Assembly (NCBI RefSeq): GCF_037325665.1
Contig: NC_090246.1
Span: forward strand, 60,976,562-61,040,561
Reading direction: 5' to 3'
Source of the DNA: Littorina saxatilis
Lineage: Eukaryota; Mollusca; Gastropoda; Littorinimorpha; Littorinidae
DNA: 64,000 nucleotides
Position numbers and translations under genes: made by a program. Below are positions 11,119-22,358 of the stretch, piece after piece. The notes beneath the pieces are model-generated. The model saw only the letters and a list, made by a program, of their open reading frames with translations, searched no databases and had not been told where the DNA came from. Every line of letters begins with the position of its first letter. The first letter of the stretch is position 1.

Positions 11119-14100
11119 TACACCAAGACCCTCGTCTCGATTCCCCCCTCTATATTAAGACATTTAGTAAAAACTTTTTAATCAAAAAATAGAGCTTGTT
11201 TGAAACAGGTAGACAGGAAGAGTTGATATTGCAATATCTGTACGTGGGAATGTGGTGAAAAAGAGTGCTAAAAGTAGTAAGCCGGCCTCAGATCCATTTC
11301 AAATATTTATTGCAGAAAAACAAAATACAAATTAAAAACAAAACCACAGAACCATTACCAGGTGTCATAGGAATGTTTGAAATTAGCTCCATCCGCCACT
11401 GCCTTTCTTCCGATGCTACAAAAACTCTCATTTGCTCTCTCGTTCTTTCAAGGCTAGATTACGGAAATGCCCTTCTTTCTGGTTCATTTGACTATCTCAT
11501 TGAAAAACTGCAGAAAGTACAGAACAACTCCCGCTAGATTAATCACAAAGACCCCTAAAAGACACCACATCACACCTGTTTTGAGATCCCTTCACTGGCT
11601 GCCTGTAAGAAGTCGTATTCAATACAAAATTGCATGCATTTGTTTCTCTTTCTTTCATGGTACAGGACCTGCTTATCTCTCTGAGATGTTATCAAAATAT
11701 TCAAACCTCTCCTCTCTTCGCTCTGCAACAGATACCAATGTACTTAGTAAACCAAAAAGAAACAGAAAATCAACTAACTATGGATTTGAGAGATCCTTCA
11801 AGTACCAGGGACCTCTTGTCTGGGAGAAAATCCCCCGGAGCATTAGGGATTCCCAGTCACCATCTGCCTTTAGAACAGCCCTCAAAACACACATGTTTAA
11901 GTTAGACCTCTGAAGGAGATCCCATGATCGGTGAGTCATCGGCGCTGCCACGTGTATTATATATACTAAAGTGTGGCGTTCATGAGGATGTGTATGTGCC
12001 TGTGTGTGTTGTACTAGAATAACGTATGCGTACATGGAATGACATTGCGGGTTACCTGAACATTGACAATGACGAAAGAAAGATTGTGTGTGAGTGTGTG
12101 CGCGCGCGTGTGTGTGTGTGTGTGTGTGCGTGTGTGTGTGCGTGCGTGTGTGGGTGGGTGTGACCATGTTTGAATTTATTCGGATTTAGTTCTCTTTCCT
12201 TGTTTGTATTATGATTGTGTAAGTGTAAAGCGCTCTGGGCTCGTCACCACGAGCTTTACGCGCTATATAAGTAATCGTTATTATTATTATTATTAAAACA
12301 ATAGTTTTAATTTTACACTGTAAATACAGGAATCAGAATTAAACACCTCAAATTGGCACATGCATAATGAATCACCTGGAATTGCAACAGGGAGATACTG
12401 AAGTAATTGGAAACAAACACTTGAAATTGACAGAGAAACAATTGAAAATATATTACTGACATGAGCGTACAATATTTTAATGGAAGTGCATTTTTAGCAC
12501 GAAGCATCCGCAGGAGGATGCACTAACAATTACATAGTGCCACAAAATGTGTACGGACATTTCACAACCGTGCATTATTAGCACAGAACACATACATGGG
12601 GGCGCACAAAACATTATTGTACCATGATGATGATCGGGATTGTTGAAGATCTTTTCTTGTGCAAGGCGCCCCTGTATGACCGCAACTGATCCAACCGGCC
12701 GCATCTGAACAAACGACGTCGAAACGGCGCGAAACACGTCCTCTCGGTTGGTCTCGGATTGACTCGGCTCCTCTCGGTCTTTTTTTTTTTGTGTGTCTTT
12801 TTTTCTTTTCCTTATGGTCGGAGTGGTATATTTATGTACATCTTAGATTATAAAAAACACCCGAAAGCTGTGTTTAATCGTTTCGCGTAAATTGTACATT
12901 TTTTTTCAGCTTTGAAATTGTTTTGGCTTGGAGAGTCAGCGCGCTTTGGCTTGGAGACTAATTCTCCACAGGCACGTTCTTCCCAACCACAGATACCAGC
13001 GTCGTCCGCGACGCTGGAACAAGTACTATACTAGCCAGTCCCTTGTTTCTTAGTAGCAAGATCACCGGATCTGAAATCAAAATGCCGCGCGATTGAAGTG
13101 TCCTACTCCTTTCGCCTTGTTGTAGTAGTAGTGGTATAGTGAAGGAGTCAAATAAATGGAAGGTTGCACTGGGTATCGATTCGCTTCATTTCAAGCTCTC
13201 TTCTGCACCCCGTTCCAGAATACCTGAGGCTCAGAGTCAAGACACAAAGAAAAATGATTAAACTTTCTTTTCAAATTTCAAACACAAAACCAGCAATAAA
13301 GCTAGGTAATCCAGGTTTCCCAATTGCTTCGTTTCCGGCCGATTTATGTGGAGCACGTGATGCGCACAAAAAATATTGGCGGTCTAGAAGTGTCGTCTGC
13401 GCAATGATCGCGGCGGCTTTCTTGACCGCCAAGGACGACAACGCACGTTGTGAGACGTCATTCGTTAGACCTCAATTGCATTTGTTGGGGACTGCTTTCA
13501 TTGAGGAAGGATGGGATTGGCGAAAATAGGTGAGCATCTCTCTGGAGGTGCGAGAAAACATGGCAGCTAGTGAGCTACATGTACACAGCTGGCAATTCCG
13601 TTGGCTGTTTACTGATGACTCATTCGATGTAAACCCATCATACTCCATTCTTGCCTGGCTAACACAAAATTCTTTCATAGACACCCTCATCTACTCGCCA
13701 AGGAAGCTGCTAGCTTCCTAGTTCTTTCTGTATATAATATATATATATGGACGAAATTGGCGTTTGAACTCAAGAGTTGCCAAGTACATGTATGATTATT
13801 TTTTGGACACTTTGACGCAAACGGCTTAGGAAGGAACATTTTAGCATGATGATATTTGGAACAGGGAAGGGAAATGCTGATTTATTGATACTTGCCAGAA
13901 GTGCAGCAAACTATACTGTTCAAAAAAAGAAACGCATAGTTGCTACTTGCCAAATTTGTTTTATTTTTCGAAAAAATTAACAGAAAATCCAATATTTAGA
14001 TTATTTGTTTGAAATTTGGTATGGACACAGTTGAATGCACACACAGTTCATTTGCATCTTCAAATCAATCAGTCAATCAATACGATTGGGTGCCGAGGCT

Positions 14101-17100
14101 GTCAAGTCAGTAGGGGGTGTGACTGCCTTGAGCAGCAACAACTGCCCGGCACCTTCTGGGCATGGACTGGATCAGATGCCGGATATCTTGCTGTGGGATG
14201 GTGTCCCACTCCTCCTGAAGTGCCTGCAATAGATCGCGGTGATTTGCCGGCGCTTCTTCTCGCCTGCGCACACGTCTGTCCAATTCATCCCAGAGGTGTT
14301 CTATCGGGTTCATGTCTGGCGACATGGATGGCCAGGGAAGCACTTGGACATGGTGGTCGGTGAGGAACTGGGTGGTGAGTCGTGCTGTGTGCGGGCGAGC
14401 GTTGTCCTGCTGGAATATGGCATCCTGGTCAGCCAGAAGAGGAAGGGCGTGTGGGCGCAGAATTTCCTCCACGTATCGCTGGGCAGTTATGCGCCCTTGG
14501 ACGTGCACCAGGGTGCTCCTTCCAGCGGTATTGATCGCCCCCCACACCATGACGCCTCCACCACCATGAACGGGTGCCTCATCCACACAGTTGGGCGCGT
14601 AACGTTCGTTTGCTCTCCGGTAGACCCTCCTCCGACCATCATGTCGCTGGAGCAGGAAGTAGGACTCGTCGCTGAACCACACGTGTCTCCAGTGATTCCG
14701 GACGGTCCAGCGAAGGTGCTGGTTGCCCCACTGCACTCGGTTCTGGCGATGGCGGCGGGTGAGGACAGCTCCTCTGTGAGGTCTGCGAGCTCTCAAACCA
14801 GCTTCATGCAGGCGGTTCCGCACGGTCTGGTCCGATAATCGGTGTGGCCCGGGGAGAGCCTGGACAGAAGATGAGGCCGACAGGAAACGATTCCGGAGGT
14901 GGCGGAGCCGTATGAAGCGGTCGTGAGCAGCAGTTGTCGCCCTTGGTCTTCCCGCTCGTGGCAAGTCAGCAACGGAGCCAGTGGCTTGAAACCTGACCCA
15001 CAGTCTACTGATGGTGCTCTGGGACTCGTGGAAGTGCCTGGCGATTGCACTTTGACTTTGGCCTGCTTGTAAACGACCCAATGCAATTTGGCGGTCTTCT
15101 CTGCTCAATCAGGCCATCTTTCGTCGCTGAATTGTCGTCTGATTTCTTTGTGGCGAACAATCCGCTTTTATGGGTTTTGGAAGACATGGTGAGAGCTCAA
15201 TATTCCCCGAGTTTCACGAGATTACACTGAAGCATGACGAGTGGTCATGCCAAATGAGCAATTTTGACATTGTAGCCACTGATAACGCATGCGTCACGTG
15301 CAGAGCTCACTTGTGGCAATGGACGAAAGGTCGATGACCAGATAAACATTTTCTGCAGTTTGGTGGATATCCTTGTAGCCATATAACTAAATTAACCAAA
15401 TATTACAAGCTATGCGTTTCTTTTTTTGAACAGTATATGTTCACTAATACATGTATGTATATATATATTATGTAAGGAATGAAAAAGTTCATATCAATTT
15501 CAGCAGAAATAAATTATGTTAAAAAGCCTTATTTGTGCTCTTTATTCATTGTTGTTGTTTTTGGTTGGATTCTCTTTGATAACAATCAATTTTATCATGT
15601 TTTTTGTTACAAGAGTTAGACCATCACAGTCTCAATCTTTTTATCTTTCAAAAAGTACTGAATTCTGTGCATGTATCTATTGTTTATATTCTGTATGTTT
15701 CTTTTTTGAATGTTCATAATCAGTTTACATGTGCTTTTCAGGTGAGCCTTATGATGAGATTGATTATTCCTTTTACCTTGTTTATTTAGGCCTTACACCA
15801 GTCACCTGTATGTTGTTTTCAGTCAAGGACTTTGACGTGCCAATCTCTGTGAAGATGGGACGTGAAAAAGTGCGAGAGATGTTCAACAAGAACAAGCACA
15901 TCACAGACATCAGAACAATAGATCTCCTTGTGATAAAGGTAAGCATTGGTTTTATTTATATGAAACATCTTAGTAGCAGTATTGTCTGTGAAATGTTATT
16001 GTTAATGGCAAACAGAAAGAATGTGTTTGGAAACTATAACAGGTGCATGTGTTGCAATACCAATAAAAAATTAATTCTTGTCTGGCCCGAAACTCTGTGA
16101 ACATGATGTCTGTTCTTTGCCTCACTTGCGAAAGAAAAGGCAAATTAAAATGCCTGAAAGCCAAAAGACTTCCAGCATTACCGCATTGAGGGGGGTGGGG
16201 GGGGTGTGTCTTTAATGAATGGTTCAACTGTACCATAGTCTTGTTTCCAAACTCTCAGGGTTCAAGCCAGGCTTTGCATACAAATGTGCAATGACAAGTT
16301 GACTATTAGTCATACAACTAACCCATTGAATGTTATTGGTTCTGATCAGTGCATACAAGTAATACAATGGTACCGGTAATTAAAACAACTTCCTTGGGAC
16401 CAGCCAAAGGTATCCCTGCATAACAGGTATCCTTTGTGGACAGGTATATTTTGGTCAAGCTAATGGGCAAAGACACAAGAAACGGTGTCCTCTCATCAGC
16501 GGGGCCCCACATCGAAGGCAGCACTGTAAAAAAAACAAGTCGCGTAAGGCGAAATTACTACATTTAGTCAAGCTGTGGAACTCACAGAATGAAACTGAAC
16601 GTAGTCCGCCGCTAGTGCAAAAGGCAGTGAAAGTGACGAGCCTGTTTTAGTCAGGGTAGGTAGGGATATTTTGGTTCAGATTCTTCCAAAAGCACCATAT
16701 TTGGCCCAGAGGTCGCCCATGCCATACTGTTTCCATTTTTGCCGACTGCCAAGACGGGCGCCCCATGGGGCCGCCATATTGGCAAAATCCAATATGGCCG
16801 CCGTCCGGGTTACATATTGATCACAGGTAAAAAAACTAAAAATGCTAGAATCATAAATGATATCACATTTTAGGGTTTTTTGGGGTCAGGGAATCCGATT
16901 CAGATGTTATTTCAATGATCTGAGGTCAAAATCCAATATGGCCGCCATCCGGGTTACATATCGATCACAGGTAAAAAAAATAAAAGTGCTAGAATCATGA
17001 TTGATACCACATTTTAGAGGTTTCCGGGGTCGGGGAATCCGATTCAGACGTTATTTCAATGATCTGAAGTCAAGTTTACCCTTCAAGGTCACAAAAAGGT

Positions 17101-20100
17101 GCTATTGGAAGAATCTGAACCAAAATATCCCAAACACCTCTAATTATACCAAAAAATCAATGATTATTCAGGAACCATTTTAATTCAAATAATTCGGAGA
17201 CATCTGTAGTGGCAAGACACTTTTTGCCGCTGTGTGCATTCAATACAGGATTATTATTACTATGCATATGTTCTGGCTGGCACTCTATGATTCCAGCAAG
17301 TCCTACTGGTCATCACCACCGTTATTAACACACCCGCCTTTGCATTTGCAGTGCTAGAGGACCGTCACATTTTCAGAGGACCGTGCATCGGACACTAACG
17401 CTGTTGCATTTGCACTCTATGATTCCAGTAACAAGTCCTACTGGTCATCACCACCGTTATTGACACACTCGCCTTCGCATTTGCAGAGGACCGTGCATCG
17501 GACACCGGCGCGGTTGCATTTGCACCTTCCCGTGCATGCCTTGAGGCAGCCACATTGCAAGAGAATGGCACATGCCAATGAAGCGTCGCTTAGAGTGGTC
17601 CATAGTGGTTGCCAGGTATTGGTGCCATCTTTGTGCCAGCCCCACTCACTGAAGTCAGGAATTTCCTGCTGGATTGAGGTGGCCTGACCCCAGTAGAAAC
17701 TCGCCTGTAGTAGCGCTCGCTTTACATGCTGGAACAGTGCGGCTTGGGTAGGTGGAAGCTTTTCCAGCAGTTTGCATCCAGTGGAGAAGAGTTGATATCT
17801 GGCCGTGTTGACATCAGCTGCACTGCACCCCTTGCTGTACATGACTATGACAAAGCGTTCGAGGCGCTGCATATGCACAGACTCAAGACTGAAGAGGTCA
17901 GGGTCATGCGTGAGAGCCACTAGTGTGTCGGTGAGATCCGGTATGCTTGTCCATGCTGCCCATGCTGTCTTCTTGCCACATCCAAGAAATTGTGAAGTCG
18001 TGTCGCACCCCGTTAAGCTGTGAAAGAGGGGTAGTGCCAAGGATTTTGACGGGCCAAGGTCAGAGTAGATTGTATGGACTGGTATGTCACGGTAGTTTTT
18101 ACCAGTACCGAAGCCCACCCAGAGCTCTGATAGGCCCAGGGACTCGAAGAACCGGATTGTCAAAACTACGACATCGCTGTCCACAGTGCGAACAAAGGCT
18201 GTTGTATGACCCTGCTTTCATTTCATTTCATTTTCATTTTCATTACTTTATTGTCCCATCGCTGGGAAATTCGGGTCGCTTCCTCCCAGTGGAAAGCTAG
18301 CAGCAACGGAGTCGCGCTACCCAGGTGTCTGCGTGTTTAGGTGTATTCAGCCACCTGCACTTATGGCAGAATGACCAAGGTCTTTTACGTGCCATTGTGA
18401 TGACACGGGGGTGGGACATGGCTTCCGTCTCTGGGTCTGCACATAAAGTTGACCCGTGTCCGTCCCGGCCCGAATTCGAATTGCTGCATGTGCCAGATGC
18501 AGGAGGATCCTGGTGTCCGCCTCGGAATGGTTGCACGGCTGAAGTGTTGTGAGGTCACAATACTTGTTGGAGAGCACGGTCTCGAAGCGGGTACTCAGGA
18601 GCAGCTTTCCGTCCATGTCAGCCTTGGAGATCTGTGTGGTGATGAAAGAGAACAGCTCCTTTTTGTTTTCCTCATTTTTCAGGAATCCGCTGTTCCAGTC
18701 ACGCTTCGGGATTGGAGTACTGCCATCACCGACTCTTGTCCGTGGGCCATTTCCACGTCGTTGCTGTGTGAGCGCTTTGAGGTTATTTTCCTCTGGGTAA
18801 TTATCCCATATGGCGTCAATGCGTTGGGTACTGCTTGTGATTTGGGCCTCCAGATATGGTACAATGTGGAGTGACACATACTCGCTGAATGTATTTGCTG
18901 TTGTGGGTCGCACCATGTGGATAACAGCTACCATGTCCAACACCACGATTGTGGCTTGTTTGGCAGCATCTGCGCGGCCAGTGGGTGCATTGAGGCACTT
19001 AAGAATGTCTGATTTTGTCCCTGATCGCAGCAACCCTCGATCCGCCAGGCTCGGTGGCTCTCTCTGATTTTCGAACCGAAAGAAGTCTGTCATGTCGGCA
19101 TCGGGACGTGACTGGAGTGAGAGAAAAAGTTGTGTGATTAACATCATGTTCTGCCTCTGCCTGGACGCCGCTGTCCTTTGTACCTTTTTTCTTATTGGGG
19201 TCAGGTCGGTTGGCAAAGGTTAGCGTGTTATTCCGCTTGATTGAATCAGTTACTGATACTGAAGCCTTTTCCAATCTGTCCATGACATATGCTGCATGCA
19301 GGGTTTGGCCAGTTTCACCGATTTGAGATAGAGAATCAGTAACGGCTTGTTCCTTGACATTGTGTGTATCGAGTGCTATGAGCTCATGACTTGTAACAAG
19401 GAAAGGATTGCCCAGCTGCTCTACCACCTTGATGAACGCTTGTGCATCCTTTTGAAACTTTAACTGCAAGCTGTGTCCTTCCTCGTGGTGAGCGGTGGAT
19501 GGCAATGGTGGGTCATTGACGGCCTCAAACTCCTCAACTACCCGCGTGCAGTCAGGTCCGGCCAGCATAAACAGTGTAAGAGCTTCGGGGTTCTCATAAA
19601 GTCCAACAGCTCCACCGTGTGTCTGGAGGTTTTTGTTGGACTGTTCATGGGCTTGGTCCTTGGCCATGAGGCTGAACTTTCTGGCTGATTTCTGCACAAC
19701 AAAATTGCCCTTCATGAATTCAGCATGTACTTGAGGGTGTTTCTCGGCTAGCTCAACCATGTCGCGTACATGTATCGGCAGCCAACGCGCATAGTTGGTG
19801 TGGTCCATGGCATGAAACCAGCCGCAGATTTCGTCACATGTTTGCACATATAGTGCAAAGTCTCCGTCTCGTAATGACCACACAAAACGAGACGTCAGCA
19901 GCTCCAGCTCGATTATGGTTGACCAGAACTTGAACTGGGGTAGAGTTTGGGAACGTTGATTCCACATATCGAATGACTCGGGTGGTCCCATTACATTCTG
20001 ACAATACTCGGAGTAGGCGGTCTGTTTGAGCATAAACTTACGATTGTTTCTGTGGTATAGAGAGATATAAAACTTGTGCGTCATACAGCTAATGATGGGA

Positions 20101-21537
20101 CAGGATTTTTGGGATCACGATGAGACACCAATATGACTTTTACAGTGTCGATGAGGGGTAAACTTGACTTCAGATCATTGAAATAACATCTGAATCGGAT
20201 TCCCCGACCCCGAAAACTTCTAAAATGTGGTATAATTCATGATTCTAGCACTTTTAGTTTTTTTACCTGTGATCGATAAGTAACCCGGATGGCGGCCATA
20301 TTGAATTTTGACCACAGATCATTGAAATAACATCTGAATCGAATTCCCCGACCCCAAAAAAACCTAAAATGTGATATCATTCATGATTCTAGCCCTTTTA
20401 GTTTTTTTACCAGTGAACAATATGTAACCCGGACGGCGGCCATATTGGATTTTGCCAATATGGCGGCCCCATGGGGCGCCCGTCTTGGCAGTCGGCAAAA
20501 ATGGAAACAGTATGGCATGGGCGACCTCTGGGCCAAATATGGTGCTTTTGGAAGAATCTGAACCAAACAACCCCTATAAATCCCTACCAAACCTGACTAT
20601 TTGGCGCGATTGCGCTGTGCTTTACTGTACCTCTCTTCGTTTTAACTTTCTGAGCGTGTTTTTAACACATATATATATCTATATGTTTTTGGAATCAGGA
20701 ACCGACAAGGAATAAGATGAAATAGTTTTTAAAACGATTTCGGAAATTTAATTTTGATCATAGTTTTTATATTTTTAATTTTCAGAGCTTGTTTTTAATC
20801 CAAATATAACATATGTATATGTTTTTGGATCGTTTAATAAAAAGATAATTTTAATTAGAAGTTTCCGATTTTTAATGACCAAACTCATTCATTAGTTTTT
20901 AAGCCACCAAGCTGAAATGCAATACCAAAGCCCGGCCTTCGTCGAAGATTGCTTTGCCAAAATTTCAATCAATTTAATAGAAAAATGAGGGTGTGACAGT
21001 GCCGCCTCAACTTTTACAAAAAGCCGGATATGACGTCATCAAAGGTATTTATCGAAAAAATGAAAACGTCCGGGGATATCATACCCAGGAACTCTCATGT
21101 CAAATTTCATAAAGATCGGCGCAGTAGTTTAGTCTGAATCGCTCTACACACACACACAGACACACACCACGACCCTCGTCTCGATTCCCCCCTCTATGTT
21201 AAAACATTTAGTCAAAACTTGACTAAATGTAAAAATAGGCAGTTTTATTGCTCTTTCCATGAAGTCATGGAGAAACAGCACCTGGTAGACAGTAACTCCT
21301 GTGTGTGTAGTAATAAGTAGTAATATATCTACAATTTCACTGTGTTTGCATACATGTGTGTGCAGAAGAAAAGATGTAGAATTAATTCTTGTTTCTTCTC
21401 AACAGGGTCAAATGGAACTGGTGGAGACGGCTCAGATTTGGAAACAGCGACCTCACATCATGAAATATTTCGAAGACACAGTCAATGAACGGCCCGCAGA
21501 CTTCCTTGGAAAATTCTACGATGGTCATGACCCATGA
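9516..21537 (+). CDS. NDUFA6: NADH dehydrogenase (ubiquinone) 1 alpha subcomplex subunit 6 (complex I B14/LYRM6)
   Basis: Coding exons are 9516-9642, 15823-15938 and 21406-21537, joined by GT/AG introns in compatible phases to give 124 residues. Vertebrate NDUFA6 is similar in length. The product is an accessory subunit of mitochondrial complex I; in the family it binds acyl-carrier protein through the LYR helix. Visible family marks are [18 protein letters not shown] (exon 1), [13 protein letters not shown] and DLLVIK (exon 2), and [13 protein letters not shown], then [12 protein letters not shown] at the C-terminus (exon 3). The LYR motif reads LYK here. The start is the only Met before the conserved N-terminus. 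Introns of 6.2 and 5.5 kb are packed with transposons: Tc1 and a LINE end in intron 1, family A with an Academ-like element in intron 2. The gene converges on LUC7L. Confidence 0.96.
10309..11177 (+). repeat. Family A dispersed repeat, copy 2
   Basis: This uninterrupted copy in NDUFA6 intron 1 starts AACAAGTCGCGTAAGGCG. The internal (CA)n is expanded at about 11034-11115, and the 3' terminus is degraded near 11160-11177. It serves as an empty-site reference for the insertions in copies 1 and 3. Confidence 0.85.
11375..12295 (+). mobile_element. L2/CR1-like LINE 3' end
   Basis: Homology starts near [17 protein letters not shown] and continues through [15 protein letters not shown]. It shifts frame near 11530, then reads [34 protein letters not shown] and [17 protein letters not shown]. 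The 3' UTR holds GT microsatellite and GCGCTATATAAGTAATCG, ending in an (ATT)n tail, the usual L2/CR1-type terminus. It is a 5'-truncated, frameshifted, dead copy. Confidence 0.85.
12296..13913. other. Intron 1 sequence, nothing recognised
   Basis: No protein homology or clear repeat boundary is seen. Two adjacent open frames around 13164-13721 encode no recognisable domain. The rest is AT-rich intron. Confidence 0.5.
13914..15435 (-). mobile_element. Tc1-type DNA transposon, structurally complete
   Basis: The element is 1522 bp with perfect 26-bp terminal inverted repeats that start TACTGTTCAAAAAAAG. TA dinucleotides at 13912-13913 and 15436-15437 form the expected target duplication. One minus-strand frame covers most of the element. 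Perfect ends and an uninterrupted catalytic frame indicate recent insertion into NDUFA6 intron 1. Confidence 0.93.
14107..15117 (-). CDS. Tc1-family DD34E transposase with an early stop
   Basis: The open frame of about 333 codons begins at a TTG (15108-15106). In order it shows an N-terminal helix-turn-helix ([15 protein letters not shown], then [10 protein letters not shown]), a GRPR AT-hook-like motif (residues 53-56), and the catalytic triad FSDES (D147), QQDNARPH (D235) and [11 protein letters not shown] (E270). The 34 residues between the second D and the E define Tc1. The upstream in-frame ATG is at 15117-15115, but codon 3 is TGA (15111-15109), so the natural start reads M-A-stop. There is no later Met before about residue 187. 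The copy is therefore probably inactive unless TTG initiation or stop read-through occurs. Confidence 0.88.
17275..17545 (-). repeat. Tandem duplication of the CXC-encoding 3' end
   Basis: The block containing CACTCTATGATTCCAG, CAAGTCCTACTGGTCATCAC, CACCGTTATT, ACACAC and TTTGCATTTGCAG occurs at about 17280-17400 and again at about 17413-17530. The downstream copy is outside the open frame and more diverged. Confidence 0.7.
17438..20084 (-). pseudogene. Transposon gene: transposase-like region, XPG/FEN1-like nuclease, CXC domain (broken)
   Basis: Reading on minus, 20084 down to about 19100 gives a conserved block with [18 protein letters not shown] and DQAHEQSNK. Its D and E residues could belong to a DDE transposase core (inference). 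Homology then changes frame at about 19050-19200 and continues with [17 protein letters not shown] to [13 protein letters not shown] (nuclease acidic motif). A SINE-like insertion (18210-18485) interrupts it. After it come TVDSDVVVL (second acidic motif), [17 protein letters not shown] (like the FEN1 helix-turn-helix GSDY-GIGPKRA) and a C-terminal cysteine cluster, CxCxxxGxxCTxxCxCxGxC, of TSO1/CXC type. No ATG-proximal N-terminal domain is seen, so the 5' part may be deleted. The copy is dead: at least one frameshift and one insertion. Confidence 0.65.
18210..18485. mobile_element. SINE-like dispersed repeat nested in the transposon gene
   Basis: The block runs from (TTTCA)n-like repeats at about 18216-18243 to CGGCCCGAATTCGAA. 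It splits the nuclease frame between its two acidic motifs. I recognise the core (CCCATCGCTGGGAAATTCGG, then ACGTGCCATTGTGATGACAC) as a sequence common in gastropod genomes. A tRNA-type promoter was not established. Confidence 0.6.
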
Positions 21538-21891
21538 ATGAAAAATGTTTATTGTAATGCAAGCGTGTTTAGATAGACTGAATAGCTTTCTGATTGTGAG
21601 CATATGTGCAGATGTTACTTTCATTTGTGATCTTTGGACATCACCATGGGTACATGATGAAAAACATCAAATTTATAGTATCCAAGTAAAATAATCATCA
21701 GTTCTTTATTATATCAGTGCTTTTTTTTTTATTTTCGTTTGTCAATACATGTTTATCTTATTTGTTGGAAAACAGGGGCAAAAACTCCTGTGTCTCTGTA
21801 AGGCTGATCATTGGATCTGAAGTGAAGTGAAAAGACATTCAGAACATTGTCAGAAAAAGAAAGTTGCCCTGGCTCCTGTTGCTGACTGATA

Positions 21892-21897
21892 ATTAAA
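21892..21897 (+). terminator. Possible NDUFA6 polyadenylation signal (ATTAAA)
   Basis: An ATTAAA hexamer lies about 355 bp after the NDUFA6 stop codon, followed within 30 bp by T-rich sequence. No transcript evidence is available. Confidence 0.3.
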
Positions 21898-21965
21898 AGT
21901 TCTGATGTTACAGGCAACGTCTCCTTTTCTTGTTGTTTGCATGTGCTTGTGCGTGTACAACATTC

Positions 21966-22358
21966 TTTCTTTCTTTATTTGGTGTTTAACGTCGTTTTCA
22001 ACCACGAAGGTTATATCGCGACAGGGAAAGGGAGTGGGATAGAGCCACTTGTCAATTGTTTCTTGTTCAGAAAAGCACTAATCAAAAATGTGCTCCAGGG
22101 GCTTGCAACGTGGTACAATATATTACCTTACTGGGAGAATGCAAGTTTCCAGTACAAAGGACTTAACATTTCTTACATACTGCTTGACTAAAATCTTTAT
22201 TTCTTACATACTGCTTGACTAAAATCTTTACAAAAATTGACTATATTCTATACAAGAAACACTTAACAAGGGTAAAAGGAGAAAGAGAATCAGTTAGTCG
22301 CCTCTTACGACATGCTGGGGAGCATCAGGTAAATTCTTCCCCTAACCCACGGGGGGGT
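21966..22358 (-). mobile_element. Molluscan SINE-like element, copy 1
   Basis: On the minus strand it runs from CCCCCGTGGGTTAGGGG-like sequence to GACGTTAAACACCAAATAAA with an (AAAGA)n tail. It is flanked by the 13-bp direct repeat GTGTACAACATTC (21953-21965 and 22359-22371), as expected for retroposition. An internal 31-bp segment (TTTCTTACATACTGCTTGAC...) is duplicated in tandem. Short duplicates of the tail motif also occur near 7868. Confidence 0.85.

Larger units (their letters stand above)
16648..20599 (-). mobile_element. Academ-like DNA transposon with long terminal inverted repeats
   Basis: This 3952-bp insertion begins TAGTCAGG and ends CCTGACTA. It is flanked by TTT (16645-16647 and 20600-20602), a single TTT in empty family A copies. 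The arms (about 16648-17080 and 20157-20599) are near-identical inverted repeats of about 430 bp. Each contains a roughly 150-bp unit (AATATGGCCGCC, then GTTACATAT, then TGATC) repeated in tandem. The interior encodes transposase-like, XPG/FEN1-like and CXC sequence on the minus strand. A 3-bp duplication with an XPG-like nuclease matches what is reported for the Academ superfamily; that placement is inference. The outer-end motif recurs inverted at about 17100-17126. Confidence 0.75.
16534..21230 (+). repeat. Family A dispersed repeat, copy 3, split by the Academ-like element
   Basis: The left piece is 16534-16647 and the right piece 20600-21230. The split falls at CCTGTTT/GGCGCG, which is continuous in copies 2 and 4. 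The right terminus is intact (CTTGACTAAATGT). Confidence 0.9.

Noticed and set aside
14016-14838. Plus-strand open frames across the Tc1 transposase
   Set aside because: Antisense shadows of a conserved GC-rich coding frame; no homology of their own.
16648-20599. Virus-like or LTR element reading for the long-arm element
   Set aside because: Arms are inverted, not direct; no capsid, protease, integrase or polymerase motif is seen; the TTT duplication and nuclease content fit a DNA transposon.
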